From assembly GCA_946479725.1 (NCBI GenBank), contig CAMLHB010000113.1, positions 1 to 7,571 on the forward strand: a stretch of 7,571 bases of DNA, read 5' to 3'. The translations under genes and the position numbers were made by a program. Positions 1 to 6,369 of the stretch are shown one piece after another (position 1 is the first letter of the stretch; each line of letters begins with the position of its first letter). Source of the stretch: an uncultured Actinomycetes bacterium (GTDB taxonomy: Bacteria; Actinomycetota; Thermoleophilia; Solirubrobacterales; 70-9). A model generated the notes under the pieces. The model worked only from the letters and a program-made list of their open reading frames with translations. It searched no databases and had not been told where the DNA came from.

Positions 1-2
1 AC

Positions 3-116
3 CTCCTGATCCGCTCCCGCTACCGGCACCGCTTCGGCAGCTTCGCCGGCTCCCTCGGCGGCATCGAGCTGATGGACGGACTGGGCGTAATGGAGGAGCA
101 CGATGCGGTTTGGTGA
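3..116 (+). CDS. C-terminal 37 codons of an unrecognised protein (5' end off the window)
   Basis: An open frame enters from the left edge and ends at the TGA at 114-116. The readable tail has 37 residues, is rich in Arg and Gly at its start (RSRYRHRFG), and ends in the acidic stretch MEEHDAVW. Codons end mostly in G or C, as in the neighbouring genes, which supports real coding. It converges on the next gene (stop at 122-124) with only 5 bases between the two stop codons, a normal tail-to-tail arrangement. I do not recognise the family from so short a piece. No membrane segment or known motif is visible, and it could also be a chance open frame. Confidence 0.5.
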   Translation, partial: LLIRSRYRHRFGSFAGSLGGIELMDGLGVMEEHDAVW

Positions 117-121
117 ACGCC

Positions 122-1030
122 TCAGCCTTCGAGTTCAGCAAAGCTGGGGATGATGGCTGAAGCAAGCACCTGTTCGAGTTGCGGCGAGCGGGTTGCATCC
201 GACCGCCGCGCTTGCTCCGCATTGCGCCCATTCCCTCGCCAGCAGGAAAGCGGCTCACTCCACGTCGCCGACAGAGGCCCATAGGTTACGAAGGTTTCGG
301 TGAGTTCCCTGAACTCCCCTTCTTCGAGTAGGTATTCGCTGCTCATGGGAAGTTCCGGGGCCGCTACGAGCACCGTGCCCATCTGCAGGGGCTCGCTACT
401 GCCATCGTGCACCAGGGCGATCGAGAGTTCGAACAGGTAGAGCCCCGGCAGATGATCGGTCGGCTCGCTGGCCAATTCTTCGGCCGCTACCCCGATTTCG
501 TTTCCCACTCGGTCAGGGTCGACGCCCACGCGGACTGCGAAACGATCCGCTTTGTTCCCCGCGACCTGCTGGTGCAAGGGGGTTTCAACGATCTCCCCCG
601 GCTCCGCATCGGGTGGCAGCTGAACCCCGTAGCGCTCCGAGAGGGGCAGGGACCCTTGCGTGAAGCACAGCGGAATTGGATAGACGCGCAGAACCCGGAT
701 CTGGGCGCGGCTGATGACGGACGTGCCGCGCCCGTCATTCTTGACGATCAGCTCCAACTCGGGTTTGCTGGGCGGGGGACCGTTCTTGGATATTAGGTCG
801 ACCCGTTCGAGCCGAGATGCCCGCGCCCGCGCGACAGGGGCGGATTGGTCACCCTCAACAAAAGTCAGGTAGGCGAGCACAAGAGCAATTGCCGTCAACA
901 GGGCCGAGATGATTCCTGCCCAGGCGGCGCCCCTGTGCAGGCGCCCGTCCCGATCCGGCCCCGACCGACCACCATCCTCCCGGCGGTCATGCCCCGCCCT
1001 ACGCCCATGCGGCCGCCGCTTGCCGTCCAT
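122..1030 (-). CDS. Single-pass membrane-anchored protein of unknown function
   Basis: This 302-residue protein has three visible parts. Residues 1-34 are highly basic (many Arg, several His) and should be cytoplasmic. Residues about 35-57 form one hydrophobic helix (GIISALLTAIALVLAYLTFV). The remaining roughly 245 residues are soluble and probably outside the membrane, with alternating hydrophobic residues suggesting a beta-rich fold (for example ELELIVKNDGRG near residue 92). By the positive-inside rule it is an N-in, C-out signal-anchor protein. I recognise no catalytic motif or family. Codon use is less G/C-biased than in the neighbours; adjacent CTA and ATA codons lie at 791-796. The ATG at 1030 is the only good start before the membrane helix, but its GGGAGG Shine-Dalgarno sequence (1032-1037) is only 1 base from it. 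It is co-oriented with the flavodoxin-like gene upstream, 64 bases away. It could be a lineage-specific or acquired gene. Confidence 0.75.
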   Translation of the reverse strand: MDGKRRPHGRRAGHDRREDGGRSGPDRDGRLHRGAAWAGIISALLTAIALVLAYLTFVEGDQSAPVARARASRLERVDLISKNGPPPSKPELELIVKNDGRGTSVISRAQIRVLRVYPIPLCFTQGSLPLSERYGVQLPPDAEPGEIVETPLHQQVAGNKADRFAVRVGVDPDRVGNEIGVAAEELASEPTDHLPGLYLFELSIALVHDGSSEPLQMGTVLVAAPELPMSSEYLLEEGEFRELTETFVTYGPLSATWSEPLSCWRGNGRNAEQARRSDATRSPQLEQVLASAIIPSFAELEG

Positions 1031-1031
1031 A

Positions 1032-1037
1032 CCTCCC
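1032..1037 (-). promoter_or_regulatory. Ribosome binding site with abnormally short spacing
   Basis: On the minus strand GGGAGG is followed by a single T and then the ATG at 1030. The match to the anti-Shine-Dalgarno sequence is strong, but spacing is normally about 5-9 bases. No ATG, GTG or TTG lies at the right distance downstream in frame. Either the ATG is used despite the spacing or the match is fortuitous. Confidence 0.45.
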
Positions 1038-1094
1038 GGATATCGCCCTTTCAGGTTAATCCTTGAGTACCGGAACGTTGCCCTTCGAAGGCGC

Positions 1095-1802
1095 TTAGCT
1101 CCGGTGCTCGGGGTTCGGCGAGTCGAAGCGGCAACCGGCTTCCCACTCCTCGGGCTGGTTGCCGTGGGCGGGGATGCCGCCGGCGTCTTTGAGGATGCGG
1201 GCCAGGTGCATCAGGTTCCAGGCGGCGAAGGTGGTGTTGCGGTTGGTGAAGTCGTTGTCGGGGCCGCCCGAGCCCTCGTCGAGGTAGGAAGGGCCGGGGC
1301 CGGCCTCGCCGATCCAACCCGAGTCGGCCTGGGGCGGGATCGTGTAACCGAGGTGCTGCAGCGAGTAGAGGACGTTCATCGCGCAGTGCTTGATCCCATC
1401 CTCGTTGCCGGTGACGATGCAGCCGCCGACGCGGCCGTAGTAGGCCCACTGGCCTTTCTCGTTGAGCAGGTGTGAGTTGCCGTAGAGGCGCTCGATCACG
1501 TGGGTGGCGACCGAGGACTTCTCCCCCAGCCAGATCGGCATCCCGAGGACGAGGATGTCGGCGGCCATCACCCGCTCGTAGATCGCCGGCCACTCGTCGC
1601 GGTCCCAGCCGTGTTCGGTCATGTCGGGCCAGACGCCGATCGCGATGTCGTGGTCGATCGCCCGGATCGTCTCCACCTCCACCCCCTGCGCCTCCATCAC
1701 CGCGCTCGACTTGTCCATCAGCCCCTGGGTGTTCGAGGTCTCGGGGCTGCGCTTCAGCGTGCAGTTGATGAACAGCGCCTTGAGGTCGGAGTAGTCGGCC
1801 AT
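1095..1802 (-). CDS. Flavodoxin-fold NAD(P)H-dependent FMN oxidoreductase
   Basis: This 235-residue cytoplasmic protein belongs to the flavodoxin-like / NADPH-dependent FMN reductase superfamily, which moves electrons from NAD(P)H through bound flavin to quinones, nitro compounds or other acceptors. The first beta strand (residues about 8-13, KALFIN) leads into a phosphate-binding loop, residues 13-25 (NCTLKRSPETSNT), of the kind that holds the FMN phosphate. The second flavin-contacting region is ILVLGMPIWLGEKSS (residues 83-97), and the third is IVTGNEDG (129-136). The C-terminal part (about 160-235) is Gly/Pro/Trp-rich and probably shapes the active site. Length suits the family. The ATG at 1802 is preceded by GGGAG (1805-1809) at a short 2-base spacing. 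It lies 61 bases downstream of the carboxyltransferase stop on the same strand, so it may be co-transcribed or use its own promoter in that gap. The substrate cannot be told from sequence. Confidence 0.88.
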   Translation of the reverse strand: MADYSDLKALFINCTLKRSPETSNTQGLMDKSSAVMEAQGVEVETIRAIDHDIAIGVWPDMTEHGWDRDEWPAIYERVMAADILVLGMPIWLGEKSSVATHVIERLYGNSHLLNEKGQWAYYGRVGGCIVTGNEDGIKHCAMNVLYSLQHLGYTIPPQADSGWIGEAGPGPSYLDEGSGGPDNDFTNRNTTFAAWNLMHLARILKDAGGIPAHGNQPEEWEAGCRFDSPNPEHRS

Positions 1803-1835
1803 GTCTCCCTTTCGTCGGTCGTCAGGCGCGAGCCT

Positions 1836-1863
1836 CCCATACCGACCCTTACGAATGTGTGAA
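1836..1863 (-). promoter_or_regulatory. Possible promoter of the flavin oxidoreductase gene
   Basis: In the 61-base gap between the carboxyltransferase stop and the oxidoreductase start, the minus strand reads TTCACA (1858-1863), 16 bases, then TATGGG (1836-1841). The first is a good match to a -35 box and the second a weak match to a -10 box. Transcription would start near 1829, leaving a leader of about 27 bases. It rests on motif similarity alone, and read-through from the upstream gene is equally possible. Confidence 0.25.
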
Positions 1864-3423
1864 CTACCAGGTGTCGACGAAGCGGTGGGCGCCGGGCGGA
1901 CGAGCGTCGCAGGCCGCGATCAGCGTCGAAGCGATCAAGGCTCGAGTCTCGGCGGGATCGATCACGTCGTCGAGCTCGAACAGCGCCGCCGCGTTCAGCG
2001 CCTTCGCGTTCTCTTCCGCCTGCGCGGTGAGGTCGCGGACCCGCTGCTCGCGCTCGGCCTCGTCGGCGATCGCCTCCAGCTCCTTGCGCAGCGCCAGCCG
2101 CACCGCCCCCTCCAGTCCCATCGGCCCGAGGTGGGCGCTCGGCCAGGCGACCGTCAGCAGCGGCTCGTGCAGGCTGCCGCCGACCATCGCCTGGGCCCCG
2201 AGGCCGTAACCGCGCCGCAGGATCACCGCGATCAGCGGAACCCGGAGCGCCGCCCCGGCTACCAGCAGCCGCGAGGCGTGGCGGACCAGCCCGGTCGCCT
2301 CGGCCTCGGTCCCGACCATGTAGCCCGGCGTGTCGACGAGGGAGACGACGGGGAGGCCGAAGGCGTCGCAGAGCTGCAGCAGCCGGGCCGCCTTGTCGGC
2401 GGCGTCGCTGGTGACGGCGCCGGCGGTGTGGCGGGTGTCGTTGGCGATGACCCCCAGCGGGTGTCCCTCGATCCGCCCCAGCGCCGTCACCATCTCCGGC
2501 GCGAAACGCTCGCGCAGGAAGGTGACGCTGCCCCCGTCGCAAAGGGTCTCGACGATCGGGCGCGGGTCGTAGGCGCGGCGCTTGCGCTCGGGAACGGCGT
2601 CGCGCAGGCGCGCCTGGTCGGGTTCGGGACCGGGGGCGGTCGCTCCCTGGAAGTAGGCGAGGAGCTTCTTCGTCGTCGCGGTCGCCTCGGCCTCGTCGGC
2701 GACCGCGAGGTCGACGACGCCGTTGGGCGCCTGCATCGAGATCGGCCCGACGTCGTCGGCCGCCACCTCCCCCAGCCCGCCGCCGGCGATCATCGCCGGG
2801 CCGCCCATGCCGATCGAGGCGTCCTCGGTGGCGACGATCAGGTCGGCGCAGCCGGCCAGCACCGCGTTGCCGGCGAAGCAGCGGCCGTGAACGATCGCGA
2901 TCCGCGGCACCAACCCGGAGAGCTTCGCCCAGAGCGCGAAGGCGCGGGTGTCGAGGGCGGAGACGACGGGGTAGTCGGTGTCGCCGGGCCGCCCTCCCCC
3001 ACCCTCGGCGTAGAAGACGACGGGGAGCCGCATCCGCTCGATCAGCTCGAAGAGGCGGTCCTTCTTGCGGTGGCCGAGCGCCCCCTGGGTCCCGGCCAGC
3101 ACGGTGTAGTCGTAGGAGAGGACCGCGCAGGCGGCGCGCTCGGGGTCGAAGAGGTCGCCGTTGACGCGGGCGGTGCCGCCGATCAGCCCGTCGGCGGGGG
3201 TGCGGACGATCAGGTCCTCTACCTCGCGCCGCCCCCGCTGGGCGGCGATCGCGAAGCGCCCGTACTCGACGAAGGAGCCTGGATCGACAAGATCCTCGAG
3301 GTTCTCCCGCGCGGTGCGCCCGCCGGCGGCGTGCCGCTTCTCCACCGCCTCGGGCCGCGCCGCGTCCTCGGTCAGCCCGCGGCGCGCCAGCAGCTCCGCC
3401 AGGTCCTCTCGCTCCTCGCCCAC
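1864..3423 (-). CDS. Acyl-CoA carboxylase carboxyltransferase (beta) subunit
   Basis: This 519-residue protein is the carboxyltransferase component of a biotin-dependent acyl-CoA carboxylase, which moves carboxyl from carboxybiotin to an acyl-CoA such as acetyl- or propionyl-CoA. The opening signature KRHAAGGRTARENLEDLVDP (residues 29-48) is typical of the family. The two crotonase-like halves are both present: the N-terminal half has GGGGRPGD (141-148) and HGRCFAGNAVLAGCAD (179-194); the C-terminal half has FGLPVVSLVDTPGYMVGTEA (355-374), RRGYGLGAQAM (403-413) and the late MGLEGAVRLA (435-444). Length matches free-standing subunits (about 510-540). The block GPAMIAGGGLGEVAADDVGP (208-227) resembles, from memory, the carboxyltransferase part of fused actinobacterial carboxylases. 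The start is GTG at 3423, chosen for AGGA at 3431-3434 with 7-base spacing. No biotin carboxylase or biotin carrier gene is here. The long palindrome just upstream may control it. The acyl-CoA substrate is not decided by what I can see. Confidence 0.93.
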   Translation of the reverse strand: MGEEREDLAELLARRGLTEDAARPEAVEKRHAAGGRTARENLEDLVDPGSFVEYGRFAIAAQRGRREVEDLIVRTPADGLIGGTARVNGDLFDPERAACAVLSYDYTVLAGTQGALGHRKKDRLFELIERMRLPVVFYAEGGGGRPGDTDYPVVSALDTRAFALWAKLSGLVPRIAIVHGRCFAGNAVLAGCADLIVATEDASIGMGGPAMIAGGGLGEVAADDVGPISMQAPNGVVDLAVADEAEATATTKKLLAYFQGATAPGPEPDQARLRDAVPERKRRAYDPRPIVETLCDGGSVTFLRERFAPEMVTALGRIEGHPLGVIANDTRHTAGAVTSDAADKAARLLQLCDAFGLPVVSLVDTPGYMVGTEAEATGLVRHASRLLVAGAALRVPLIAVILRRGYGLGAQAMVGGSLHEPLLTVAWPSAHLGPMGLEGAVRLALRKELEAIADEAEREQRVRDLTAQAEENAKALNAAALFELDDVIDPAETRALIASTLIAACDARPPGAHRFVDTW

Positions 3424-3430
3424 GCGAAGA

Positions 3431-3434
3431 TCCT
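3431..3434 (-). promoter_or_regulatory. Ribosome binding site fixing the GTG start of the carboxyltransferase
   Basis: On the minus strand AGGA is followed by 7 bases and then the GTG at 3421-3423. The spacing is near ideal, supporting the GTG as the true start. The site lies just outside the dyad at 3437-3485. Confidence 0.55.
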
Positions 3435-3436
3435 AG

Positions 3437-3485
3437 GCCGACGGGACTAAAACGGTCCTATACGGACCGTTTTCGTCCCGTCGGC
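3437..3485 (-). promoter_or_regulatory. 22-bp near-perfect dyad upstream of the carboxyltransferase gene (operator or terminator)
   Basis: Arms 3437-3458 and 3464-3485 are complementary over 22 bp with a single mismatch (3448 against 3474), around a 5-base centre (3459-3463). The inner 10 bp of each arm ends in four A on one side and four T on the other, which looks like a bidirectional intrinsic terminator for the upstream cupredoxin/81-residue unit. However, only 13 bases separate the dyad from the GTG start. A separate carboxyltransferase promoter would therefore have to lie in or above it; TATAGG on the minus strand at 3457-3462, in the dyad centre, could be its -10 box, though I see no good -35 box. 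A dyad centred on a -10 box is what a dimeric repressor operator (for example of the TetR type) looks like. I cannot separate the two readings from sequence. Confidence 0.6.
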
Positions 3486-3491
3486 ACGCGG

Positions 3492-3737
3492 TTAGCCGCG
3501 GATCGCCTTGCCGACGATGTGCTTGAAGCGGGTCCGGTCGCGCTTGGTCAGGTTGCCCGGCATCCCCTTCGACTTCTTGATCAGGTTCCAGAACTCGGTC
3601 TGCTCGCGCGAGGTCAGGTTCTGTTGGATCCGGTCCTGGCCTTTCTTCAGCAGCCAGAGGCTGACCACCCAGACTTTCGCCCAGGGCACCCGCTTCCAGA
3701 TATGGGGTGCCGCTTTCCGCGCTATCCAGAAGGGCAT
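3492..3737 (-). CDS. Small basic protein of unknown function, co-transcribed with the cupredoxin
   Basis: This 81-residue protein is rich in Lys, Arg and Trp and is predicted mostly helical. An N-terminal stretch with several Trp (residues about 4-30, including WAKVWVVSLWLLKKG) is followed by two polar repeats of similar shape, NLTSREQTEFWNLIKKS (40-56) and NLTKRDRTRFKHIVGKA (62-78). The shared pattern is NLT-x-R-(D/E)-x-T-x-F/RF, which suggests an internal duplication of a helix-turn-helix-sized unit. It resembles small conserved proteins I associate with Thermoleophilia genomes, without known function. The ATG at 3737 lies 15 bases after the cupredoxin stop, so the two are likely one operon; no strong Shine-Dalgarno sequence is visible. 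A nucleic-acid or membrane-surface role would fit the charge, but that is a guess. Confidence 0.72.
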   Translation of the reverse strand: MPFWIARKAAPHIWKRVPWAKVWVVSLWLLKKGQDRIQQNLTSREQTEFWNLIKKSKGMPGNLTKRDRTRFKHIVGKAIRG

Positions 3738-3752
3738 CTCAGGCGGGGCGGG

Positions 3753-4199
3753 TTATTCGACCACTTCGACGGTGCCGTGCATCGTCGGGTGGATTTCGCA
3801 GTGGTAGGTGAAGGTGCCGGGTTCCTTGAAGGTCTCCGAGCCCAGCTTCCCTTTCTCGATCGTGCCGGTGTCGAAGCTGCCGTCGTCGGCGGTCGCCGTG
3901 TGCGGCGCGGTGTCCTCGTTCTGCCAGATCACCTTGCCGCCGACCTGGACCACGACCGGATCGGGCTGGTAGGTGAATTCGACGATTTCGACCTTTTCGG
4001 ACTTTTTCGCTTCGCCGCTCGGAGCGGGTTCGCTTTCCGTCGATTCCGGTTCCTCGGCGGAGGATTCCGAACCACCGGCTTCCTGTTCGGTGACCGCCGG
4101 TTCGGCTTCAGAGGTGGAATTGGAGCCGCCGCCCCCGCAAGCGACAAGGCCGAGGGAGAGGGCGACCAGGGCAGCGGCGAGCAGCGGCTTCAATCCCAT
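3753..4199 (-). CDS. Cupredoxin (plastocyanin-like) lipoprotein
   Basis: This is a 148-residue secreted type 1 copper protein anchored by lipid on the outer face of the membrane. Residues 1-20 (MGLKPLLAAALVALSLGLVA) are a signal peptide ending in the lipobox LVAC with Cys21 as the lipidated residue. Residues about 22-66 form a flexible Gly/Ser/Glu/Pro-rich tether. The cupredoxin domain (about 70-148) carries the full copper ligand set: His100 in APHTAT, then Cys134, His137 and Met140 in YHCEIHPTMHGTV. It should shuttle electrons; the partner is not visible here. I chose the ATG at 4199 because it gives a textbook signal peptide. The frame continues upstream to an ATG at 4241 and a TTG at 4250, and GGAAG lies just before the 4241 ATG, so a form up to 165 residues is possible. 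It heads a likely operon with the 81-residue gene and is divergent from the MMPL gene. Confidence 0.9.
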   Translation of the reverse strand: MGLKPLLAAALVALSLGLVACGGGGSNSTSEAEPAVTEQEAGGSESSAEEPESTESEPAPSGEAKKSEKVEIVEFTYQPDPVVVQVGGKVIWQNEDTAPHTATADDGSFDTGTIEKGKLGSETFKEPGTFTYHCEIHPTMHGTVEVVE

Positions 4200-4263
4200 G
4201 TAGGTGCTCGTTACCCGATCGCGGCGGTCCCAATCAGTCATTTCTTCCAACTACGCTGCCGCC
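4200..4263. promoter_or_regulatory. Compressed divergent promoter region between cupredoxin and MMPL genes
   Basis: The two genes run apart from this 64-base stretch if the cupredoxin begins at 4199 and the transporter at the GTG at 4264. On the + strand TACGCT (4252-4257) stands 6 bases before that GTG, the spacing expected for a TANNNT -10 box of a leaderless transcript; I see no convincing -35 box. If the longer starts are used (4204 for MMPL, 4241 for cupredoxin) the coding regions overlap here and the promoters must lie inside each other's genes. No ribosome binding site precedes either transporter start. Confidence 0.35.
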
Positions 4264-6369
4264 GTGGTCACCGGATCACGCGGACGCTGGGTCACGGTCG
4301 CGGTCTGGCTCCTGATCGGGGTCGCCGGGCTGCTCGCCCACGCGCGCATCGACGACGTCACCGCCGCCGGGCAGAGCAGCTTCCTGCCCGCCGACTCGGA
4401 ATCGACGCGGGCGCTGGCGGCGCTGCAGGAGACCGCCGCGGGGCAGGAAGAGGTGCCGGTCGTGATCGTCTTCGAACGCCCCGGCGGCCTGCGGCGCGCG
4501 GACCTGCGGGCGATCGGGCGGATCGGCGACGGCCTCGGCGAACTCGGCCTGGCCGGGGCGACGCCGATCGTCGACCCCTTCTCCGGCGAACACCGCAACG
4601 CCTTGGCGACCGTCGCGCGGCTGGCGAAGGGGATCGGGCCGGTCTCCCGCGACGGCGAAGCGGCGCTGCTCGTGCTGGCGCTCGACGCCGAGGACCGCGG
4701 CGCGGTGGTCGAAGGCGTCGAGCGGATCCGCCGCTACCTGAGCGCCCACGAACGGCCGGGGCTGCGGAACTTCGTCACCGGCCCGGGCGGCATCGCCGCC
4801 GACCTCGAGGCGGTCGCCTCCGACGCCGCCCGCACTCTGCTGATCGCCACCCTCGGCCTCGTCCTCCTCCTGCTTCTGTTCGTCTACCGGGCGCCCGTCT
4901 TGGCGCTGCTTCCCCTGGTGGCGGTCGGCGCCGCCTACCTGGTCGCGATCGGGATCGCCTACCTGCTGATCGAGGCCGGCTGGATCGTCGTCAACGCCGA
5001 GGGCACCATGCTCCTCCTGGTCCTGATCTTCGGGGCGGGCACCGACTATTCGCTGCTGCTGGTCCACAGGTACCGCGAAGAGGGGGATCTCGACAAAGCT
5101 CTGCGGGAGACCCGAGGCACCCTGGTCGCCTCCGCCGGCACCGTGATCGCAGCGATGCTCGTCCTCCTCCTCGCCGACCTGCAGTCGACCCACTGGCTCG
5201 GCCCCGTCCTCGCGATCGGGATCGCGACGATGCTCGCCGCCGCCCTCACCCTCCTCCCCGCCCTCCTCTCGATCCTCGGCGACCGCGCCTTCTGGCCGGC
5301 CAGCTCCGCGAGTCCGCGCCAGGCGTCGAATAGCGACGCTTCACGCGGACTCGCGGTCTGGGAGCGGGCGGCAGGGTTGGTGCGCAGGCGCTCGGGGACG
5401 ATCGTGGTCGCGGTGGTGGCGCTGCTGGCGGTGCTTTCGCTGGGGAACCTGACGAAGCACGAATCGCTCGGGTTCGGGCAGGGGGTGACGAAGCCGACCA
5501 ACTCCAGCCGCGGCACCGAAGCGCTGGAACGGCATTTCCCCGCCGGCCTCGGCTCGCCGCTGACGGCTGTGGTCCGGGCCGAGGAGGCGCCCGCGGCGGT
5601 CGCCGCCCTGAAGCGCCTGCACAGCGTCCAGCTGGCGCTGCCGACTCCCGTCCCCGGCGACGCCGGCAAGGCGCTCGTCCTCCTCGTCCTCCGCGACAAC
5701 CCCTACGGCGACGCGGCCGAAGGGGCGGTGGAAGAGATCCGCGAACGCCTCCACATCGTCGCCCCCGGCGGCCTGCTCGGCGGCATCCCGGTCGAGAACC
5801 TCGACGTCGAGCAGACCAACGCCCACGACACCAAGCTGATCGTGCCGCTGGTCCTGCTGGTGATCGGCCTGATCCTGATCGCGCTGCTGCGGGCGATTAC
5901 TGCGCCGGCCTACCTGATCGCCACCGTCCTCGCCTCATTTGCCGCCACCCTCGGCCTCGCCACCTTCGCCTTCACCGAGGTCTTCGGGATGGAAGGGCTG
6001 GCCTTCAACCTCGAGCTGATGGCCTTCATTTTCCTCGTCGCCCTCGGGGTCGACTACAACATCTTCCTGATGACCCGGGTCGGCGAGGAGGCGGCCGCCC
6101 GCGGCACCCGCGAGGCCACCCTCGGCGCCCTGGTCAGCACCGGCGGCGTGATCACCGGCGCCGGCCTGATCCTCGCCGGCACCTTCGCCACCCTCACCCT
6201 CCTGCCGCTCGAGGAGCTGGCCCAGATCGGCGCCACCGTCGCCGCCGGCGTCCTCCTCGACACCTTCCTCGTCCGCGCCCTGCTGATCCCAGCGATCACC
6301 TACCGCCTGGACGAGCGCGCCTGGTGGCCCAACTCCCGAACTGCATCAACTTCGCCACCCCGCAGGTAG
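4204..6369 (+). CDS. MMPL/RND superfamily membrane transporter
   Basis: This 721-residue integral membrane protein has the RND fold of mycobacterial MmpL lipid exporters, which use the proton gradient to move lipids or other hydrophobic molecules. Twelve helices are visible in two halves: TM1 about 29-45, an extracellular porter domain 46-205 with the family-like SSFLPADSESTRAL (58-71), TM2-6 about 209-357, a cytoplasmic linker 358-395, TM7 about 398-414, a second porter domain, and TM8-12 about 545-699. The proton-relay Asp-Tyr pairs are present in both halves: D281-Y282 in TM4 and D617-Y618 in TM10. Length matches bacterial MMPL proteins without long C-terminal tails. The start is uncertain: GTG 4204 gives the longest frame and keeps the helix NYAAAVVTGSRGRW before TM1, while GTG 4264 (20 residues shorter) leaves room for a promoter next to the divergent cupredoxin. 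The linker and extreme C terminus are both encoded within inverted repeats. The substrate is unknown. Confidence 0.92.
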   Translation: MLVTRSRRSQSVISSNYAAAVVTGSRGRWVTVAVWLLIGVAGLLAHARIDDVTAAGQSSFLPADSESTRALAALQETAAGQEEVPVVIVFERPGGLRRADLRAIGRIGDGLGELGLAGATPIVDPFSGEHRNALATVARLAKGIGPVSRDGEAALLVLALDAEDRGAVVEGVERIRRYLSAHERPGLRNFVTGPGGIAADLEAVASDAARTLLIATLGLVLLLLLFVYRAPVLALLPLVAVGAAYLVAIGIAYLLIEAGWIVVNAEGTMLLLVLIFGAGTDYSLLLVHRYREEGDLDKALRETRGTLVASAGTVIAAMLVLLLADLQSTHWLGPVLAIGIATMLAAALTLLPALLSILGDRAFWPASSASPRQASNSDASRGLAVWERAAGLVRRRSGTIVVAVVALLAVLSLGNLTKHESLGFGQGVTKPTNSSRGTEALERHFPAGLGSPLTAVVRAEEAPAAVAALKRLHSVQLALPTPVPGDAGKALVLLVLRDNPYGDAAEGAVEEIRERLHIVAPGGLLGGIPVENLDVEQTNAHDTKLIVPLVLLVIGLILIALLRAITAPAYLIATVLASFAATLGLATFAFTEVFGMEGLAFNLELMAFIFLVALGVDYNIFLMTRVGEEAAARGTREATLGALVSTGGVITGAGLILAGTFATLTLLPLEELAQIGATVAAGVLLDTFLVRALLIPAITYRLDERAWWPNSRTASTSPPRR
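5306..5356. repeat. Long imperfect inverted repeat inside the MMPL gene
   Basis: Arms 5306-5318 and 5344-5356 are perfectly complementary over 13 bp. After a 2x2 mismatch, 5321-5328 pairs with 5334-5341 (8 bp including one G-U), around a 5-base loop (5329-5333). It encodes the unconserved-looking linker between TM6 and TM7 (residues about 368-385, PRQASNSDASRG). The reading frame passes through intact. Confidence 0.7.

Noticed and set aside
407..796. 129-codon + strand open frame opposite the unknown membrane protein
   Set aside because: The minus-strand frame has a clear membrane helix and full-length continuity; this one has no motif and lies wholly within it.
1801..3450. 549-codon open frame on the + strand opposite the carboxyltransferase
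   Set aside because: It is the antisense shadow of a well-supported gene; high GC removes stop codons, and the product is Arg/Gly/Pro/Asp-rich with no domain.
3437..3485. Attachment site or transposon terminal repeat
   Set aside because: No integrase, transposase or target duplication is nearby, and the arms are separated by only 5 bases, unlike transposon ends.
4276..5193. 305-codon minus-strand open frame inside the MMPL gene
   Set aside because: It is antisense to clear transmembrane coding sequence; the product is mostly Asp/Gln/Gly/Arg with no motif.
3519..5333. 604-codon + strand open frame covering the cupredoxin region and the first half of MMPL
   Set aside because: It is antisense to the 81-residue and cupredoxin genes and out of frame with MMPL; the product is a low-complexity Arg-rich sequence.
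5046..5826. Minus-strand open frames of 161-217 codons within MMPL
   Set aside because: These are shadows of the MMPL frame, low-complexity, and without ribosome binding sites or domains.
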